A stretch of 48,206 bases of DNA from Acetofilamentum sp. (GCA_020720525.1 DYON01000001.1:1-48206); one strand, 5' to 3'. Shown: positions 17,549 through 27,018, counted from the stretch's first letter. Notes: a model not told the origin generated them from the sequence alone. Program-made: numbers and translations.

Positions 17549-18480
17549 CTACAACTGTTTTACTGGAATGCAAATGTCAAGAATGAATTTCTTTTCTGGA
17601 TGCTCGAGGTGATTGTTGTAGTATAATTCGTATGGCAACCCTTCGCTAGGTTGAAAGCCACTTTCGGTAAGCCACAGACACATGGTATTCCAAGCTTCCG
17701 TAAACCCTGTAGCTGCAATTTCGAAGCGCCCAGCCGCATGCATCCCCGAAGGCAAATCTATGCGCCCAATTTCGCCTTCTGCTTTCACATCGTTGTCGAT
17801 GGTAATACAGGCACTTTGTCGCAAGTTTTCCATACTCGTCACCGAAGGGTCATCGTGATACACAGTGGCCGTTTTGAAATTTGAGATTGCAACAGCCCGC
17901 GTGGGCCTGCCCACTGCATCAACTTTCCATACGCTGCACCAATTTGATCAAATGCGCCGGTATGTCGCACATAAAGCAACTTTAACGCCGGCATTTCTTT
18001 CACTTCAATGTTTGTTTTCATAGAGATTTTCCTTTCTTCGTTTGATTTGACGAAGCAAAGGTCGGCATCAGTTTTCTGGCTCAGTTGACCTTCCTTGCTC
18101 AACGATTGACGAATCTTGCTCAATTCATCGCCTTTAATCATTCTAAAATCGACAGCGCTGACAGAAAAAACCTCTCTGAACGTACGACAAAATACGGGCA
18201 TCGAAGTGTAACCACATAGATCAGACACTTTCGAAACTGGCATGTCAGGATAATTTAATAGCATCCGTGCAGCCTTTTCAGCTCTAATTCTTCTAACGTA
18301 GGCATTAATCGGCTCCCCTATCATGGCCGAAAAAATCTGGTGAAAATGAAAAGGCGAGAACCCAGCCACCGAAGCCAAAACATTCAAATCAATATTGTCT
18401 TGTAAGTGATTATCTGTATAATCCATAACACGGTTGATCCGTGCAATATACTCTCGTCTTGATTGTTCACTGCGACTCAT
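17549..18480 (-). pseudogene. AraC-type regulator with GyrI-like ligand domain, frameshifted
   Basis: From the ATG at 18480, residues 1-110 are a double helix-turn-helix AraC DNA-binding domain (NVLASVAGFSPFHFHQIF, VSDLCGYTSMPVFCRTFRE). A GyrI-like small-molecule domain begins about 175 codons in (EMPALKLLYVRHTGAF, YGKLMQWAGPRGL). The frame is lost near 17886: the protein would end in 20-odd unrelated residues, while the +1-shifted frame carries the rest of the domain (NFKTATVYHDDPSVTS to the stop at 17549). Restoring one T at the CAATCTC site would rejoin both halves into a normal AraC-GyrI protein of about 310 residues. The break looks recent or is a sequencing error. I prefer the start at 18480 over 18534 because the latter overlaps the promoter box. 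Confidence 0.75.
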
Positions 18481-18495
18481 ACCCTTTCGTTTGGG

Positions 18496-18503
18496 CAAAG
18501 ATA
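18496..18503 (-). promoter_or_regulatory. Candidate -7 box of the AraC-type gene
   Basis: TATCTTTG on the minus strand lies 15 bases before the ATG at 18480; a TTG sits 24 bases further upstream (18530-18528), slightly beyond the usual spacing. Confidence 0.45.
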
Positions 18504-18596
18504 ATAATTGCTTTGAATGATTTTGAACAAGCAAAACACAATAAAACCAACAAAAATTCGTAATTTTACCAGCCCGTTTGAATGAACGGCATTTAT

Positions 18597-21500
18597 ATGA
18601 TGAAACAAAAATGGATATGGCTGCTTATTTGGTTGCCGGCATTTATGCTGTCGCAAAATGTCAGTGCTCAGTTCTATAGCGGCAGCCAGATGACTTTTGG
18701 AAAAAATCGAATTCAATACAACGACGAAAGAATTTGGAGTCAGTTCCGCTTCGAAGCTTTCGATTTTATCTTTTATCAGGAAGGTCGCAAAATTACAATC
18801 AATGCAGCCAAGTATGCATATACTGCATTGGAAGAGATTTCGCAAAAGCTAAACTACAAGCCCGAAAGTAAAATTCATTTTATTGTTTTTAATACACTAA
18901 GTGAAATGAAGTCGTCGAACATTGGACTCGACAACGAAGTGCTTTACAATACAGGTGGTGTTACCAATGTGGTTGACAACAAGGTTTTTCTTTATTTCGA
19001 TGGGAGCTATATCAATTTAGAAAAACAAATTCGTGCTGGTATTGCACGGGTGATAATCAACTATATGCTCTATGGCGAGCAACTTGTTTCTAATATCAAG
19101 AATTCTACTTTGATGGCTTTGCCCGATTGGTATATTAATGGATTGGTGTCGTATTTGTCGCAAGATTGGAGTACAAGCCTCGACGAACGCTTCCGTGATG
19201 GTATTCTGAATAGGAATTTCAAAAAGTTCAATCATCTCGAAGGTGCCGATGCTAACTTAGCTGGGCATGCTGTTTGGAAATATGTTGTCGATCGCTATGG
19301 TGCTTCGGTTATTCCCAATGTAATCTACATGACCAAAGTATCTCGAAATGTTGAAAGTGGATTTTTATTCGTTCTTGGGGTTTCTTTTAAAAATCTTATT
19401 TCGGAATGGTACAACTATTATTTTGCTCTCTATACCAACGATGTAGCTGGGCGAAACAATGCTCCCGAAAGCAACACGTCGGTAAAAATCAAGAAGAAGA
19501 ATTTTTATTACCAAGCCAAAGTTAGCCCCGACGAACGCTATTTGAGCTATGCATTCGATAAAGTGAATAAGAAAAAATTGTTTCTACTCGACCGCAATAG
19601 CGGAAAGAAAAAGAAGTTGTATCGTTTAGGAACCAAAATGGACGATATTGCCGATATGAGCTTCCCAGTAACTGCTTGGCATCCAACATCGGGCTTGTTT
19701 GCTTGGGTGGTTGAGAAAAAAGGACGGCGAGTTCTTTATTTATATAATCTCGAAGACAAAACACGCGAAGATATTTATATCGACAACCTCAATAAAGTGC
19801 TCGATATGGCCTATTCGCCCGATGGGTCAGTTTTGGCGATGTCGGCTGTGGTGAATGGGTATTCCGATATATTTCTTTTCTACCCCGGTAGCAAGTCGTT
19901 TACCCGTGTTACTTACGATATATACGACGATCTCACTCCGCGTTTCATCGACAACAACCTGATTGCATTTTCGTCCAATAGAATATCCGACACAATTCAG
20001 CAAGAAAAAGAAACCTATCTAATTGATTATTCCGATACGGTTGAAAAGCAAGCGTATTACGACCTTTTTGCCTACGATACCAAATCGAAAAGCCTCGCTT
20101 TGCGCCGAATAACCAAAACTCCTTATGCGTCCGAAATTTCGCCAATGCCAGCCAATGGAAATGAATTTACTTGGCTCAGCGACGAAAATGGAATACAAAA
20201 CCAAATGATTGGGCATTTCGATAGTGCTATTGCTTATGTCGATACCACTGTGCATTATCGCTATTTTACTACAATGTCGGCTGCAACCAACTTTAATACG
20301 GGTGTTCGCGAAATGGAATTCTATCGCAATTCTTCATTGGGAACAATGGTGTTCACTGTTGGAAATAAATCGCAAATAGTGGTGCTCGATAAGAATTTGT
20401 ACCAAACCGATGTGTCAGATGCTTGGGGAAAGCCAACTTCATGGGCTTCCGAGCGAAATATTACACGCAGCACTGCAGCAGAAAAAAAAGACGTTTTGCC
20501 CAAATCGAAAGACAATACAACTTACAAGCAAGGCTATGTGAAACCAAACTCCGACTCCTCGGGTGTAAATGTGTACAACTACAAATTCTCTGTAGTAACA
20601 AGTAAGCCTTCCAACACGTCTAAACCCAAATCAAATCCGCTCGTTAAAGATACTTTGCCAGCATTCAAATTTGTGCTTCCCAAGCAGCAAAACTACGATG
20701 TGGAATATGGTATCGACAAATTGGTATCACAACTCGATTTTTCCTTTCTGAACACTACATACCAGCCATACAATGGACTTGGTCCCATTTATGGCAATTC
20801 GGGCAATAATGCATTTTTTCAGTTGGGAGCATCCGATTTACTCGAAGACAAACGTATTGTTGGAGGGGTAAAGCTTGCATTGAATCTCGACAACAACGAG
20901 TATTTTTTAAGTTACGAAGATATGTCGAAGCGTCTCGATAGGCAAATGATTTTTCATCGAATGTCGTACGATGTCGTTACCGAAAACGAATATATCAAGC
21001 ACCATCTTCAAGATTTCAATTATATTTTCAGCTGGCCATTTTCGCCAGTGCTAGCACTTAAAGCAACTGCTGTTCTGAAATACGACAACCAGGTGTTTAA
21101 AAGTGTAAACGATTACAATTTAGAACACCCCGATGTGAATAGTTTTTGGGCTGGCTCGCGATTGGAATTGGTATTCGACAATGCTCGATCTCCCATGAAA
21201 AATATCTTTTTTGGTCTTCGCTACAAGATTTTTTCCGAATACTATCAAGGAATCAACAACAACAAGCTCAATCTTATAACAGCTGGTTTCGATTTTCGAC
21301 ACTACACTCGTATTCATCGTACTTTTATTTGGGCAAACCGCATTGCTTTTGGTACTTCGTTTGGTTCAACTAGATTATTGTATTTCCTTGGTGGAACCGA
21401 CAAGGTATTTTTCCCTTCGTTCAACTACAATCAGCCTGTCGATGAAAGTATGAATTTTGCATTTCAGACTTTGGCAACCAATATGCGCGGATTTCCGCAA

Positions 21501-21875
21501 AATGTAAGAAACGGAAATTCATTTGCGGTTATCAACAGCGAACTTCGTATGCCTCTGTTTCGCTACATTCTCAATAGACCCATTAAATCTGCATTTATTA
21601 ATAATTTTCAGATTGTCGGATTTGGCGACATTGGCTCGGCTTGGCTCGGACTAAACCCTTATTCCGAAGATAATGTGATGATTCCGCATACATATTATCA
21701 AAAGCCAATTTTAGTCATTGTCAAAGAACCTCGAAATCCGCTGGTCGGTGGTCTCGGAGCTGGACTTCGAACTACTTTAATGGGATATTTTGTGCGCTTA
21801 GATGTAGCGTGGGGTATTGAAGAATTGAAAGTGTCGAAACCACGATATGTATTGTCATTCAGTCTCGATTTTTAA
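18597..21875 (+). CDS. Outer-membrane barrel fused to TolB-like propeller and inactive peptidase-like domain
   Basis: The signal peptide ends in NVSAQ. Residues 30-285 resemble a gluzincin (peptidase MA) fold: MALPDWYINGLVSYLSQDW matches the helix after the zinc motif, but HExxH is absent; the equivalent place reads GIARVIINYML. Residues 300-660 contain PD40/WD40-like blades (KVSPDERYLSYAF, MAYSPDGSVLAMS, LIAFSSNR). The last 330 residues alternate like an outer-membrane barrel and end in the BAM-type terminal Phe (SFSLDF). Start is ambiguous among ATGs at 18582, 18597 and 18600; the signal peptide fits the latter two. It is the first gene of an operon with the M20 hydrolase and gldH. Function unknown; a translocation or scaffold role is inference. 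Confidence 0.75.
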   Translation: MMKQKWIWLLIWLPAFMLSQNVSAQFYSGSQMTFGKNRIQYNDERIWSQFRFEAFDFIFYQEGRKITINAAKYAYTALEEISQKLNYKPESKIHFIVFNTLSEMKSSNIGLDNEVLYNTGGVTNVVDNKVFLYFDGSYINLEKQIRAGIARVIINYMLYGEQLVSNIKNSTLMALPDWYINGLVSYLSQDWSTSLDERFRDGILNRNFKKFNHLEGADANLAGHAVWKYVVDRYGASVIPNVIYMTKVSRNVESGFLFVLGVSFKNLISEWYNYYFALYTNDVAGRNNAPESNTSVKIKKKNFYYQAKVSPDERYLSYAFDKVNKKKLFLLDRNSGKKKKLYRLGTKMDDIADMSFPVTAWHPTSGLFAWVVEKKGRRVLYLYNLEDKTREDIYIDNLNKVLDMAYSPDGSVLAMSAVVNGYSDIFLFYPGSKSFTRVTYDIYDDLTPRFIDNNLIAFSSNRISDTIQQEKETYLIDYSDTVEKQAYYDLFAYDTKSKSLALRRITKTPYASEISPMPANGNEFTWLSDENGIQNQMIGHFDSAIAYVDTTVHYRYFTTMSAATNFNTGVREMEFYRNSSLGTMVFTVGNKSQIVVLDKNLYQTDVSDAWGKPTSWASERNITRSTAAEKKDVLPKSKDNTTYKQGYVKPNSDSSGVNVYNYKFSVVTSKPSNTSKPKSNPLVKDTLPAFKFVLPKQQNYDVEYGIDKLVSQLDFSFLNTTYQPYNGLGPIYGNSGNNAFFQLGASDLLEDKRIVGGVKLALNLDNNEYFLSYEDMSKRLDRQMIFHRMSYDVVTENEYIKHHLQDFNYIFSWPFSPVLALKATAVLKYDNQVFKSVNDYNLEHPDVNSFWAGSRLELVFDNARSPMKNIFFGLRYKIFSEYYQGINNNKLNLITAGFDFRHYTRIHRTFIWANRIAFGTSFGSTRLLYFLGGTDKVFFPSFNYNQPVDESMNFAFQTLATNMRGFPQNVRNGNSFAVINSELRMPLFRYILNRPIKSAFINNFQIVGFGDIGSAWLGLNPYSEDNVMIPHTYYQKPILVIVKEPRNPLVGGLGAGLRTTLMGYFVRLDVAWGIEELKVSKPRYVLSFSLDF

Positions 21876-21876
21876 T

Positions 21877-23070
21877 ATGAATCTACAACAGCAAATTAAA
21901 GCAAAGGCAAACGAAATATTTCCTGAATTAGTTGGGATTCGTCGTCATTTGCATGCCAACCCCGAATTGTCAAATCTCGAATTTGAAACAGCTCGATATA
22001 TTTCTTCAAAGCTTACTGAGTGGAATATCAATCACAAAATTAATGTAGCCGGTACAGGCATTGTTGCACTCATTCAGAGCTCAACCAATGGAAAATGTGT
22101 TGCTCTTCGTGCCGATATGGATGCTCTTCCTATTCTCGAAGAAAATAAAGTAGAATACCGAAGCCTTAATCAAGGTGTGATGCATGCTTGTGGACACGAC
22201 GCTCACATGGCATCGTTGCTCGGAACTGCATTCATCCTCAATTCGCTTATCGATAGTTTCGAAGGCTCTTTTAAATTGTTGTTTCAACCTTCCGAAGAGG
22301 TATTCCCTGGTGGTGCCATTAAAATGATTGAAGCTGGCGTGCTCGATAATCCAAGGGTGGACGCAATTGTTGGTCAGCATGTTTTGCCCCAACTCAGTGT
22401 GGGAAAAGTTGGTATGAAAAGCGGCCAATATATGGCTTCGACCGACGAGATTTTTCTCACTGTTGCTGGAAAAGGTGGCCATGGTGCTACGCCTGAGTTA
22501 AATATCGACCCTGTTGTGGTTGCTGCGCATATTCTCATTGCTCTGCAGCAAATCTCAAGTCGTTTTGCAAATCCGGCTGTCCCTACAGTTCTATCGTTCG
22601 GGAGATTCGTTGCCGATGGACGAACCAATATCATTCCCGATAAAGTTGTTTTAGAAGGTACACTTCGAACCTTCGACGAACTCTGGAGAAGAAAAGCTCA
22701 TAACCTTATACAAGATATTTCTAATGGGATTGCATCGAGCTTTGGTGCAACTTGTGAGGTTCGAATTAATCATGGCTATCCGTATGTGTATAACGACGAG
22801 AAAACTACCGACATCGCTCGCGAGGCAGCTGTAGAATTTCTTGGCTCTAAAAATGTTGAAGATTTACCTTTGCGAATGACTGCCGAAGATTTTTCGTATT
22901 TTTCGCAACAGGTTCCAGGGGTTTACTATCGGCTTGGTATTGGCAACGATGGCCCATTAACAAATTTGCATACAGCTACTTTCAGTCTCGACGAAAACGC
23001 TCTACTTACTGGTTGTTCAACTATGGCTGCTATTGCTTTGTCGTTGCTTGAAAGAATAAATGCAGAATAA
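21877..23070 (+). CDS. M20 family metallo-amidohydrolase (M20D)
   Basis: This is a zinc-dependent amidohydrolase of the hippurate/N-acyl-amino-acid hydrolase type, 397 residues. Metal ligands are visible in HACGHDAHM (Cys105, His107), SEEVFPGG (Glu140/Glu141), QHVLP (His168) and a C-terminal NLHTATF His. The dimerisation/lid domain occupies roughly residues 185-295. I chose the ATG at 21877, one base after the upstream stop, over 21847, which overlaps it. There is no signal peptide, so it is cytoplasmic. The substrate cannot be read from sequence; N-acyl amino acids or N-acetyl-diaminopimelate-like compounds are possible. It is translationally tight with both neighbours. Confidence 0.88.
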   Translation: MNLQQQIKAKANEIFPELVGIRRHLHANPELSNLEFETARYISSKLTEWNINHKINVAGTGIVALIQSSTNGKCVALRADMDALPILEENKVEYRSLNQGVMHACGHDAHMASLLGTAFILNSLIDSFEGSFKLLFQPSEEVFPGGAIKMIEAGVLDNPRVDAIVGQHVLPQLSVGKVGMKSGQYMASTDEIFLTVAGKGGHGATPELNIDPVVVAAHILIALQQISSRFANPAVPTVLSFGRFVADGRTNIIPDKVVLEGTLRTFDELWRRKAHNLIQDISNGIASSFGATCEVRINHGYPYVYNDEKTTDIAREAAVEFLGSKNVEDLPLRMTAEDFSYFSQQVPGVYYRLGIGNDGPLTNLHTATFSLDENALLTGCSTMAAIALSLLERINAE

Positions 23071-23071
23071 A

Positions 23072-23533
23072 ATGAAACACTACGTAATATTAGCAGTGCT
23101 GATTCTATTTTCGGCCTGCGGAGCGAACAATATGTCGCAGCAACATTATTATCAAGGATTCGAAAACAATGCTTGGCCAATTGGAAAAACGATTAGCTTT
23201 TCGTTCGATGTGGCAGATACAGCACAAGTTTGCAACATAACTGCAAATTTGCGTTACACAAAAGCATTTTCGTTTTCTTCTTTGAATATGAGTGTTGTGT
23301 TGCTTACTCCTTCTGGATCTTCCCGCTTTAATAAAATAAGTATTCCTGTTACAACCAATGGTGGCGATAGAAATGGAACGCAAATGAAAGACTATATCGA
23401 ATTGCCTTTCAGTGTGTATAAGTCTATTCGTTTTGCCGAAAAAGGTAAATGGGTTCTCAATTTTACTCACAATATGCCTATCGATATTTATCAAGGTCTA
23501 GTTGGAATTGAAATTTCGCTTGCACCACAATAA
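23072..23533 (+). CDS. gldH: Gliding motility lipoprotein GldH
   Basis: The product is 153 residues, with a lipoprotein signal peptide and lipobox FSAC (Cys16). The body matches GldH as I recall it: YYQGFENNAWPIGKTISFSFDV, a beta-rich middle (LRYTKAFSFSSLNMSVVL, PSGS) and a C-terminal WVLNFTHNMPID. In Flavobacterium, GldH is required for gliding and is linked to the GldJ/GldK machinery allied with T9SS. The ATG at 23072 is one base after the M20 stop; the alternative at 23060 overlaps that gene. Presence of gldH does not prove gliding, since many non-gliding Bacteroidota keep it. Confidence 0.85.
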   Translation: MKHYVILAVLILFSACGANNMSQQHYYQGFENNAWPIGKTISFSFDVADTAQVCNITANLRYTKAFSFSSLNMSVVLLTPSGSSRFNKISIPVTTNGGDRNGTQMKDYIELPFSVYKSIRFAEKGKWVLNFTHNMPIDIYQGLVGIEISLAPQ

Positions 23534-23563
23534 AAAAAACGCCGTACAGTTTCCTATACGGCG
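23532..23563 (-). terminator. Intrinsic terminator, minus-strand orientation
   Basis: CGCCGTA (23540-23546) pairs with TACGGCG (23557-23563) around a 10-base loop. On the minus strand the stem is followed by eight T, so it ends the T9SS gene that stops at 23582. On the plus strand the stem overlaps the region just past gldH but lacks a T tract. Confidence 0.8.
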
Positions 23564-23581
23564 CTTAGAAAATAAATTGAT

Positions 23582-24898
23582 TTAGTTCACCAACAGGGTT
23601 GTGGTAGCAAATGTACCATCGGTTCCGTTGATAATAACAGAGTAAACACCGCTGTTAAACGATTTTGTGCTTACAACTGCATTTTGGTTGAATTCTGCTT
23701 CGAAAACAATACGTCCGGTAACATCAGCAATGCGAATTGTTCCTTCGGCGTTGGCCGAAATATTCACGTTGTCCGATGTTGGATTAGGATAAACACTAGC
23801 ATTGATTTCAAATTCGCCAATAGCATTATGAATAGTTATGTCGGCAACAGTGCGAGGTTGTATTTTTCTTTCGCTATAACTGTAATCCATAACTCCAGTA
23901 ATATCGTAGTTTGTTCCAATTGTTGGTGTGTAGGCATAAATAAGGTCGCCAACTGTAAGGGTGTTTAAGCCATCGCCAACTGTCCATTCCATATAGGTGT
24001 CAAGGCCCGTAATGCATTCTGCATTGCTAACTTTAACCAAAACGCCTTCATACATTTCTTCAGGAGCGTCAGGAAGATTAACACTGGTTGAGTAAACCGT
24101 GTTTCCAGAACTTACTTTAACGTAGTTGCTTATAGATTTTAATTCAGTTAGATTGTAGTATTCCTCAACTACTGCCGTAAATGTAACACTATCTCCAATA
24201 GCAGGGCTATTATTTGCATCGTAAACATAAATGCCACTCCATGAGCCTGATCCGTTTTGAATCCAATATGCTCCCGATTTGGTGGCACTTACAATTCCAC
24301 CTGTATTAATAGCATTCCCAATTTCAGGGCTGTTGCCAGTTGGGTCGGTTGTGTATTGTATATCATAAATTGATAAACTGCTAACCAATCCAATTACAAT
24401 AAATACCGAGTCAATTTGTAAGTCTTCGTTTGCTGTTTGAGTGTTTCTAAACGATAGGATAAACTCAGCTGCTGAAGATGTTGTGTCACTTATTACAGTC
24501 TGCTCTATTTTTACCCATGTTGCTGAGTTAATAGAATCATATGCAGAATAGGTAGCATATGAACCAGTTGAACCTCTGTACATTCCCGAGCGAATTGAAC
24601 CATTCCCTTTTGCATAAAAGCTCACAAGGTACGCTTCTCCTGCTGTTACACTAACTGCTGTTGTCGATAGTCTTTTATGTGATGTTGTGTTGTTTGTCAA
24701 CTTAACAGCGTAAGAGCCTTCTGGTGGAGTGCTTGTGTACTGGTTTACATTGTTAGAATCAATACTGGTTGCTACGCCAAACCAATTTGCTGGTTTGTGA
24801 GGACTATTCCATGTCTCAAATCCACTGTAAAACACTTGTCCGATGCCGGTGCCGTAAGCAAATACGGTCAATGCGGCCAATAATAGAATTTTTTTCAT
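23582..24898 (-). CDS. Secreted T9SS protein with carbohydrate-binding-like and OB-fold-like domains
   Basis: The product has 438 residues and a signal peptide ending near GIGQ. Residues about 22-170 form a CBM/jelly-roll-like domain (FYSGFETW, AYLVSFYAKGNGSIRSGMY). Residues 175-350 resemble the OB-like domain seen in extracellular nucleases and DUF5689-type proteins (SIYDIQYTTDP, GSGSWSGIYVYD, GDSVTFTAVVEEYYN). A C-terminal T9SS sorting domain follows (VYPNPTSDNVNIS to LLVN). No nuclease or hydrolase catalytic domain is present, so binding or structure is likelier than catalysis. I chose the ATG at 24898; the 24928 alternative overlaps the -7 box. It is a monocistronic gene ended by the hairpin at 23532-23563. 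Confidence 0.78.
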   Translation of the reverse strand: MKKILLLAALTVFAYGTGIGQVFYSGFETWNSPHKPANWFGVATSIDSNNVNQYTSTPPEGSYAVKLTNNTTSHKRLSTTAVSVTAGEAYLVSFYAKGNGSIRSGMYRGSTGSYATYSAYDSINSATWVKIEQTVISDTTSSAAEFILSFRNTQTANEDLQIDSVFIVIGLVSSLSIYDIQYTTDPTGNSPEIGNAINTGGIVSATKSGAYWIQNGSGSWSGIYVYDANNSPAIGDSVTFTAVVEEYYNLTELKSISNYVKVSSGNTVYSTSVNLPDAPEEMYEGVLVKVSNAECITGLDTYMEWTVGDGLNTLTVGDLIYAYTPTIGTNYDITGVMDYSYSERKIQPRTVADITIHNAIGEFEINASVYPNPTSDNVNISANAEGTIRIADVTGRIVFEAEFNQNAVVSTKSFNSGVYSVIINGTDGTFATTTLLVN

Positions 24899-24915
24899 CT
24901 CTTTCAAATTTGTTT

Positions 24916-24923
24916 CAAAGATA
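24916..24923 (-). promoter_or_regulatory. Candidate -7 box of the T9SS gene at 23.6-24.9 kb
   Basis: TATCTTTG on the minus strand is a perfect TAnnTTTG match, 17 bases upstream of the ATG at 24898. No TTG was found at -33. Its position decides in favour of the shorter start. Confidence 0.5.
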
Positions 24924-24969
24924 ATCATTATTTTTATACCCGTATTAAACGCACGTTAATTATTGATTT

Positions 24970-26064
24970 ATGACACTTCATGAAATTGTTACCCATCTCG
25001 AAAATGTTGTTCCACCTCAACTCCAGGAATCGTATGATAACTGTGGGCTGCAAATCGGAAACGTTCAATCTGAAATAGTTGGAATTCTTTATTCGCTCGA
25101 CATTACCGAAGATGTTGTTGAAAAAGCCATGTCTTCGAAATGCAACTTGATAATCAGTCATCATCCATTTATTTTTGGAGGCTTGAAAAATATCAATATT
25201 GCAACCACTAGTGGAATAATTATACAAAAGTGCATTCAACACGAAATTGCCATTTATTCTATGCACACCAATTTCGATAAATCTCCTTTTGGGGTAAATG
25301 CTGCCCTTGCTCGTGCTATTGGACTAGTCGATACGCAAATCCTTATCCCAGAAGATGGAAAATTGAAGAAACTGGTCACTTTTTGTCCAAAATTGCAAGC
25401 CGAATCAGTTCGAAAAGCTTTGTTTGCTGCTGGTGCAGGTAATATTGGAAATTACGATTCATGCTCTTTCAATTCGGAAGGCAATGGAACATTCAAGGCA
25501 GGATATGGCACCAATCCATTTGTTGGAAAGCAGGGCGAGCTGCATCATGAGCCCGAAATACGAATTGAAACAGTTTTCCCTGTTTGGCGCCAATCCAATA
25601 TTGTTGCGGCTCTTCTTGCTCATCATCCATACGAAGAGGTTGCATACGATATTTATCCTCTCGAAAACAATTGGACGCATTTTGGTCTTGGAATAGTTGG
25701 AAATCTTTCTAAACCCTTGTTGGTTGACGATTTTCTTCAAAAAATTAAAGACGATTTGAAAGTCAAATCACTTAAATATAGCCACTTTGCCGAAAACACA
25801 ATTTCGAAGGTGGCTGTTTGTGGAGGTTCAGGAGCGTCTTTTCTTTCGCAAGCAATTGCTTCAGGAGCTCAAGCCTTTATTACTGCGGATGCTAAATACC
25901 ACGACTTCCAAGCAGCATCTGGTCGTATTCTAATGCTCGATGCTGGTCATTTCGAAACTGAAATTTTTAGTTTAAGTGCATTAATGTCGCTTGTTTCGGA
26001 TTTTTTACCTAATTTTGCACCTCAAATTATTTATTCAGAGACTAACTGGGTAAATACAGTATAA
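24970..26064 (+). CDS. NIF3-like dinuclear metal centre protein (YbgI family)
   Basis: The product is 364 residues, the long form with the extra central domain. The family's metal-binding motifs are present: SHHPFIFGG (His64/His65), MHTNFDKSPFGVN (His99, Asp103) and C-terminal DAGHFETE. The central residues about 125-230 are a PII/CutA-like insertion (HHPYEEVAYDIYPL). The family is sometimes annotated as GTP cyclohydrolase I type 2, with no firm activity known. It precedes the zinc-ribbon coiled-coil gene by 19 bases on the same strand, a frequent pairing in Bacteroidota in my recollection. Cytoplasmic. Confidence 0.92.
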   Translation: MTLHEIVTHLENVVPPQLQESYDNCGLQIGNVQSEIVGILYSLDITEDVVEKAMSSKCNLIISHHPFIFGGLKNINIATTSGIIIQKCIQHEIAIYSMHTNFDKSPFGVNAALARAIGLVDTQILIPEDGKLKKLVTFCPKLQAESVRKALFAAGAGNIGNYDSCSFNSEGNGTFKAGYGTNPFVGKQGELHHEPEIRIETVFPVWRQSNIVAALLAHHPYEEVAYDIYPLENNWTHFGLGIVGNLSKPLLVDDFLQKIKDDLKVKSLKYSHFAENTISKVAVCGGSGASFLSQAIASGAQAFITADAKYHDFQAASGRILMLDAGHFETEIFSLSALMSLVSDFLPNFAPQIIYSETNWVNTV

Positions 26065-26083
26065 TCAAAATATTACACTTGCT

Positions 26084-26962
26084 ATGGCCGTAAGCAAATC
26101 CAAAACTACCGACAAGAAAAAAGCTGCAACTTCCGAAAAAGTTGTTGAAACTCCTTCTTCTTCCGATGTGGCTGTAATGGTCGAAAAAACTGAAATCGTT
26201 AAACCCGACGAAATCGGCGAGAATACTGTGCGTCAAAAGCTTTTGGCTTTGTATTCACTTCAAGTAATCGATACCCAGGTTGATAAAATTCGTATTATTC
26301 GTGGCGAATTGCCTTTGGAGGTGCAAGACCTCGAAGACGAAATTGCTGGCCTTTCTACCCGTCTCGAAAACAATATGGCAGAAATTGCGGAGCTCGAAAA
26401 AGCTGTTGCCGAATACAATCAAGAAATTGCTCGCAGTCGCGAAATGATTAAAAAATACGAACAGCAACAAAAAAATGTTCGCAATAATCGCGAATTCGAA
26501 TCACTTTCAAAAGAAGTTGAGTTTCAGGGGCTAGAAATCCAATTGCGCGAGAAAAAATTGCGCGAAGGCTCTGTTGCAATCGATGCCAAAAATAAAATGA
26601 TTGATGAGGTGAAAGCCCAACTCGAAGCTAAAGAATCGAATCTGCGTGATAAAAATGGCGAACTCTCCGAAATTATTGCTGAAACTGAGAAAGAAGAAAA
26701 AATCTTATTGGTTAAGTCCGACAAAGCTAAAGCAATTATTGAGGAAAGATATTTAACTGCTTATACACGAATTCGCAAAAGCGTTCGAAACGGTCTGGCC
26801 GTTGTTAAAATTGAAAGAAATGCTTGTGGTGGTTGCTTTAGCAAAATTCCCCCTCAACGTCAACTCGAAATCAGAATGCATAAAAAAATTCTTGTTTGTG
26901 AATATTGTGGTAGAATCATTGTTGATGAAACTATTGCAGACACGGTTGAAACTTCTAACTAG
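26084..26962 (+). CDS. Zinc-ribbon coiled-coil protein (zf-RING_7 / CT398-like)
   Basis: This is a 292-residue cytoplasmic protein. Residues 1-45 are low complexity (Lys/Ser/Thr rich). Residues 50-225 form a long antiparallel coiled-coil hairpin with strong Glu/Lys/Leu heptads. The C-terminal C4 zinc ribbon has Cys248, Cys251, Cys272 and Cys275 (ACGGC, CEYCG). This architecture is the widespread C4-type zinc-ribbon family related to chlamydial CT398; its role is not settled, and nucleic-acid or protein binding has been proposed. It is co-transcribed with the NIF3-like gene and ends at a strong terminator. Confidence 0.87.
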   Translation: MAVSKSKTTDKKKAATSEKVVETPSSSDVAVMVEKTEIVKPDEIGENTVRQKLLALYSLQVIDTQVDKIRIIRGELPLEVQDLEDEIAGLSTRLENNMAEIAELEKAVAEYNQEIARSREMIKKYEQQQKNVRNNREFESLSKEVEFQGLEIQLREKKLREGSVAIDAKNKMIDEVKAQLEAKESNLRDKNGELSEIIAETEKEEKILLVKSDKAKAIIEERYLTAYTRIRKSVRNGLAVVKIERNACGGCFSKIPPQRQLEIRMHKKILVCEYCGRIIVDETIADTVETSN

Positions 26963-26970
26963 AGTTTGAA

Positions 26971-27010
26971 TTAAATTAAAAAGGGGCTTTAAAGCCCCTT
27001 TTTAATTTAA
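26971..27010. terminator. Bidirectional terminator, perfect 20-bp inverted repeat
   Basis: The 20 bases at 26971-26990 are the exact reverse complement of 26991-27010. The core AAAAAGGGGCTTT/AAAGCCCCTTTTT gives a GC-rich stem flanked by A and T tracts on either side, so it works in both directions. It separates the convergent zinc-ribbon (+) and FadL-like (-) genes. Confidence 0.92.
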
Positions 27011-27018
27011 TTCAATTG

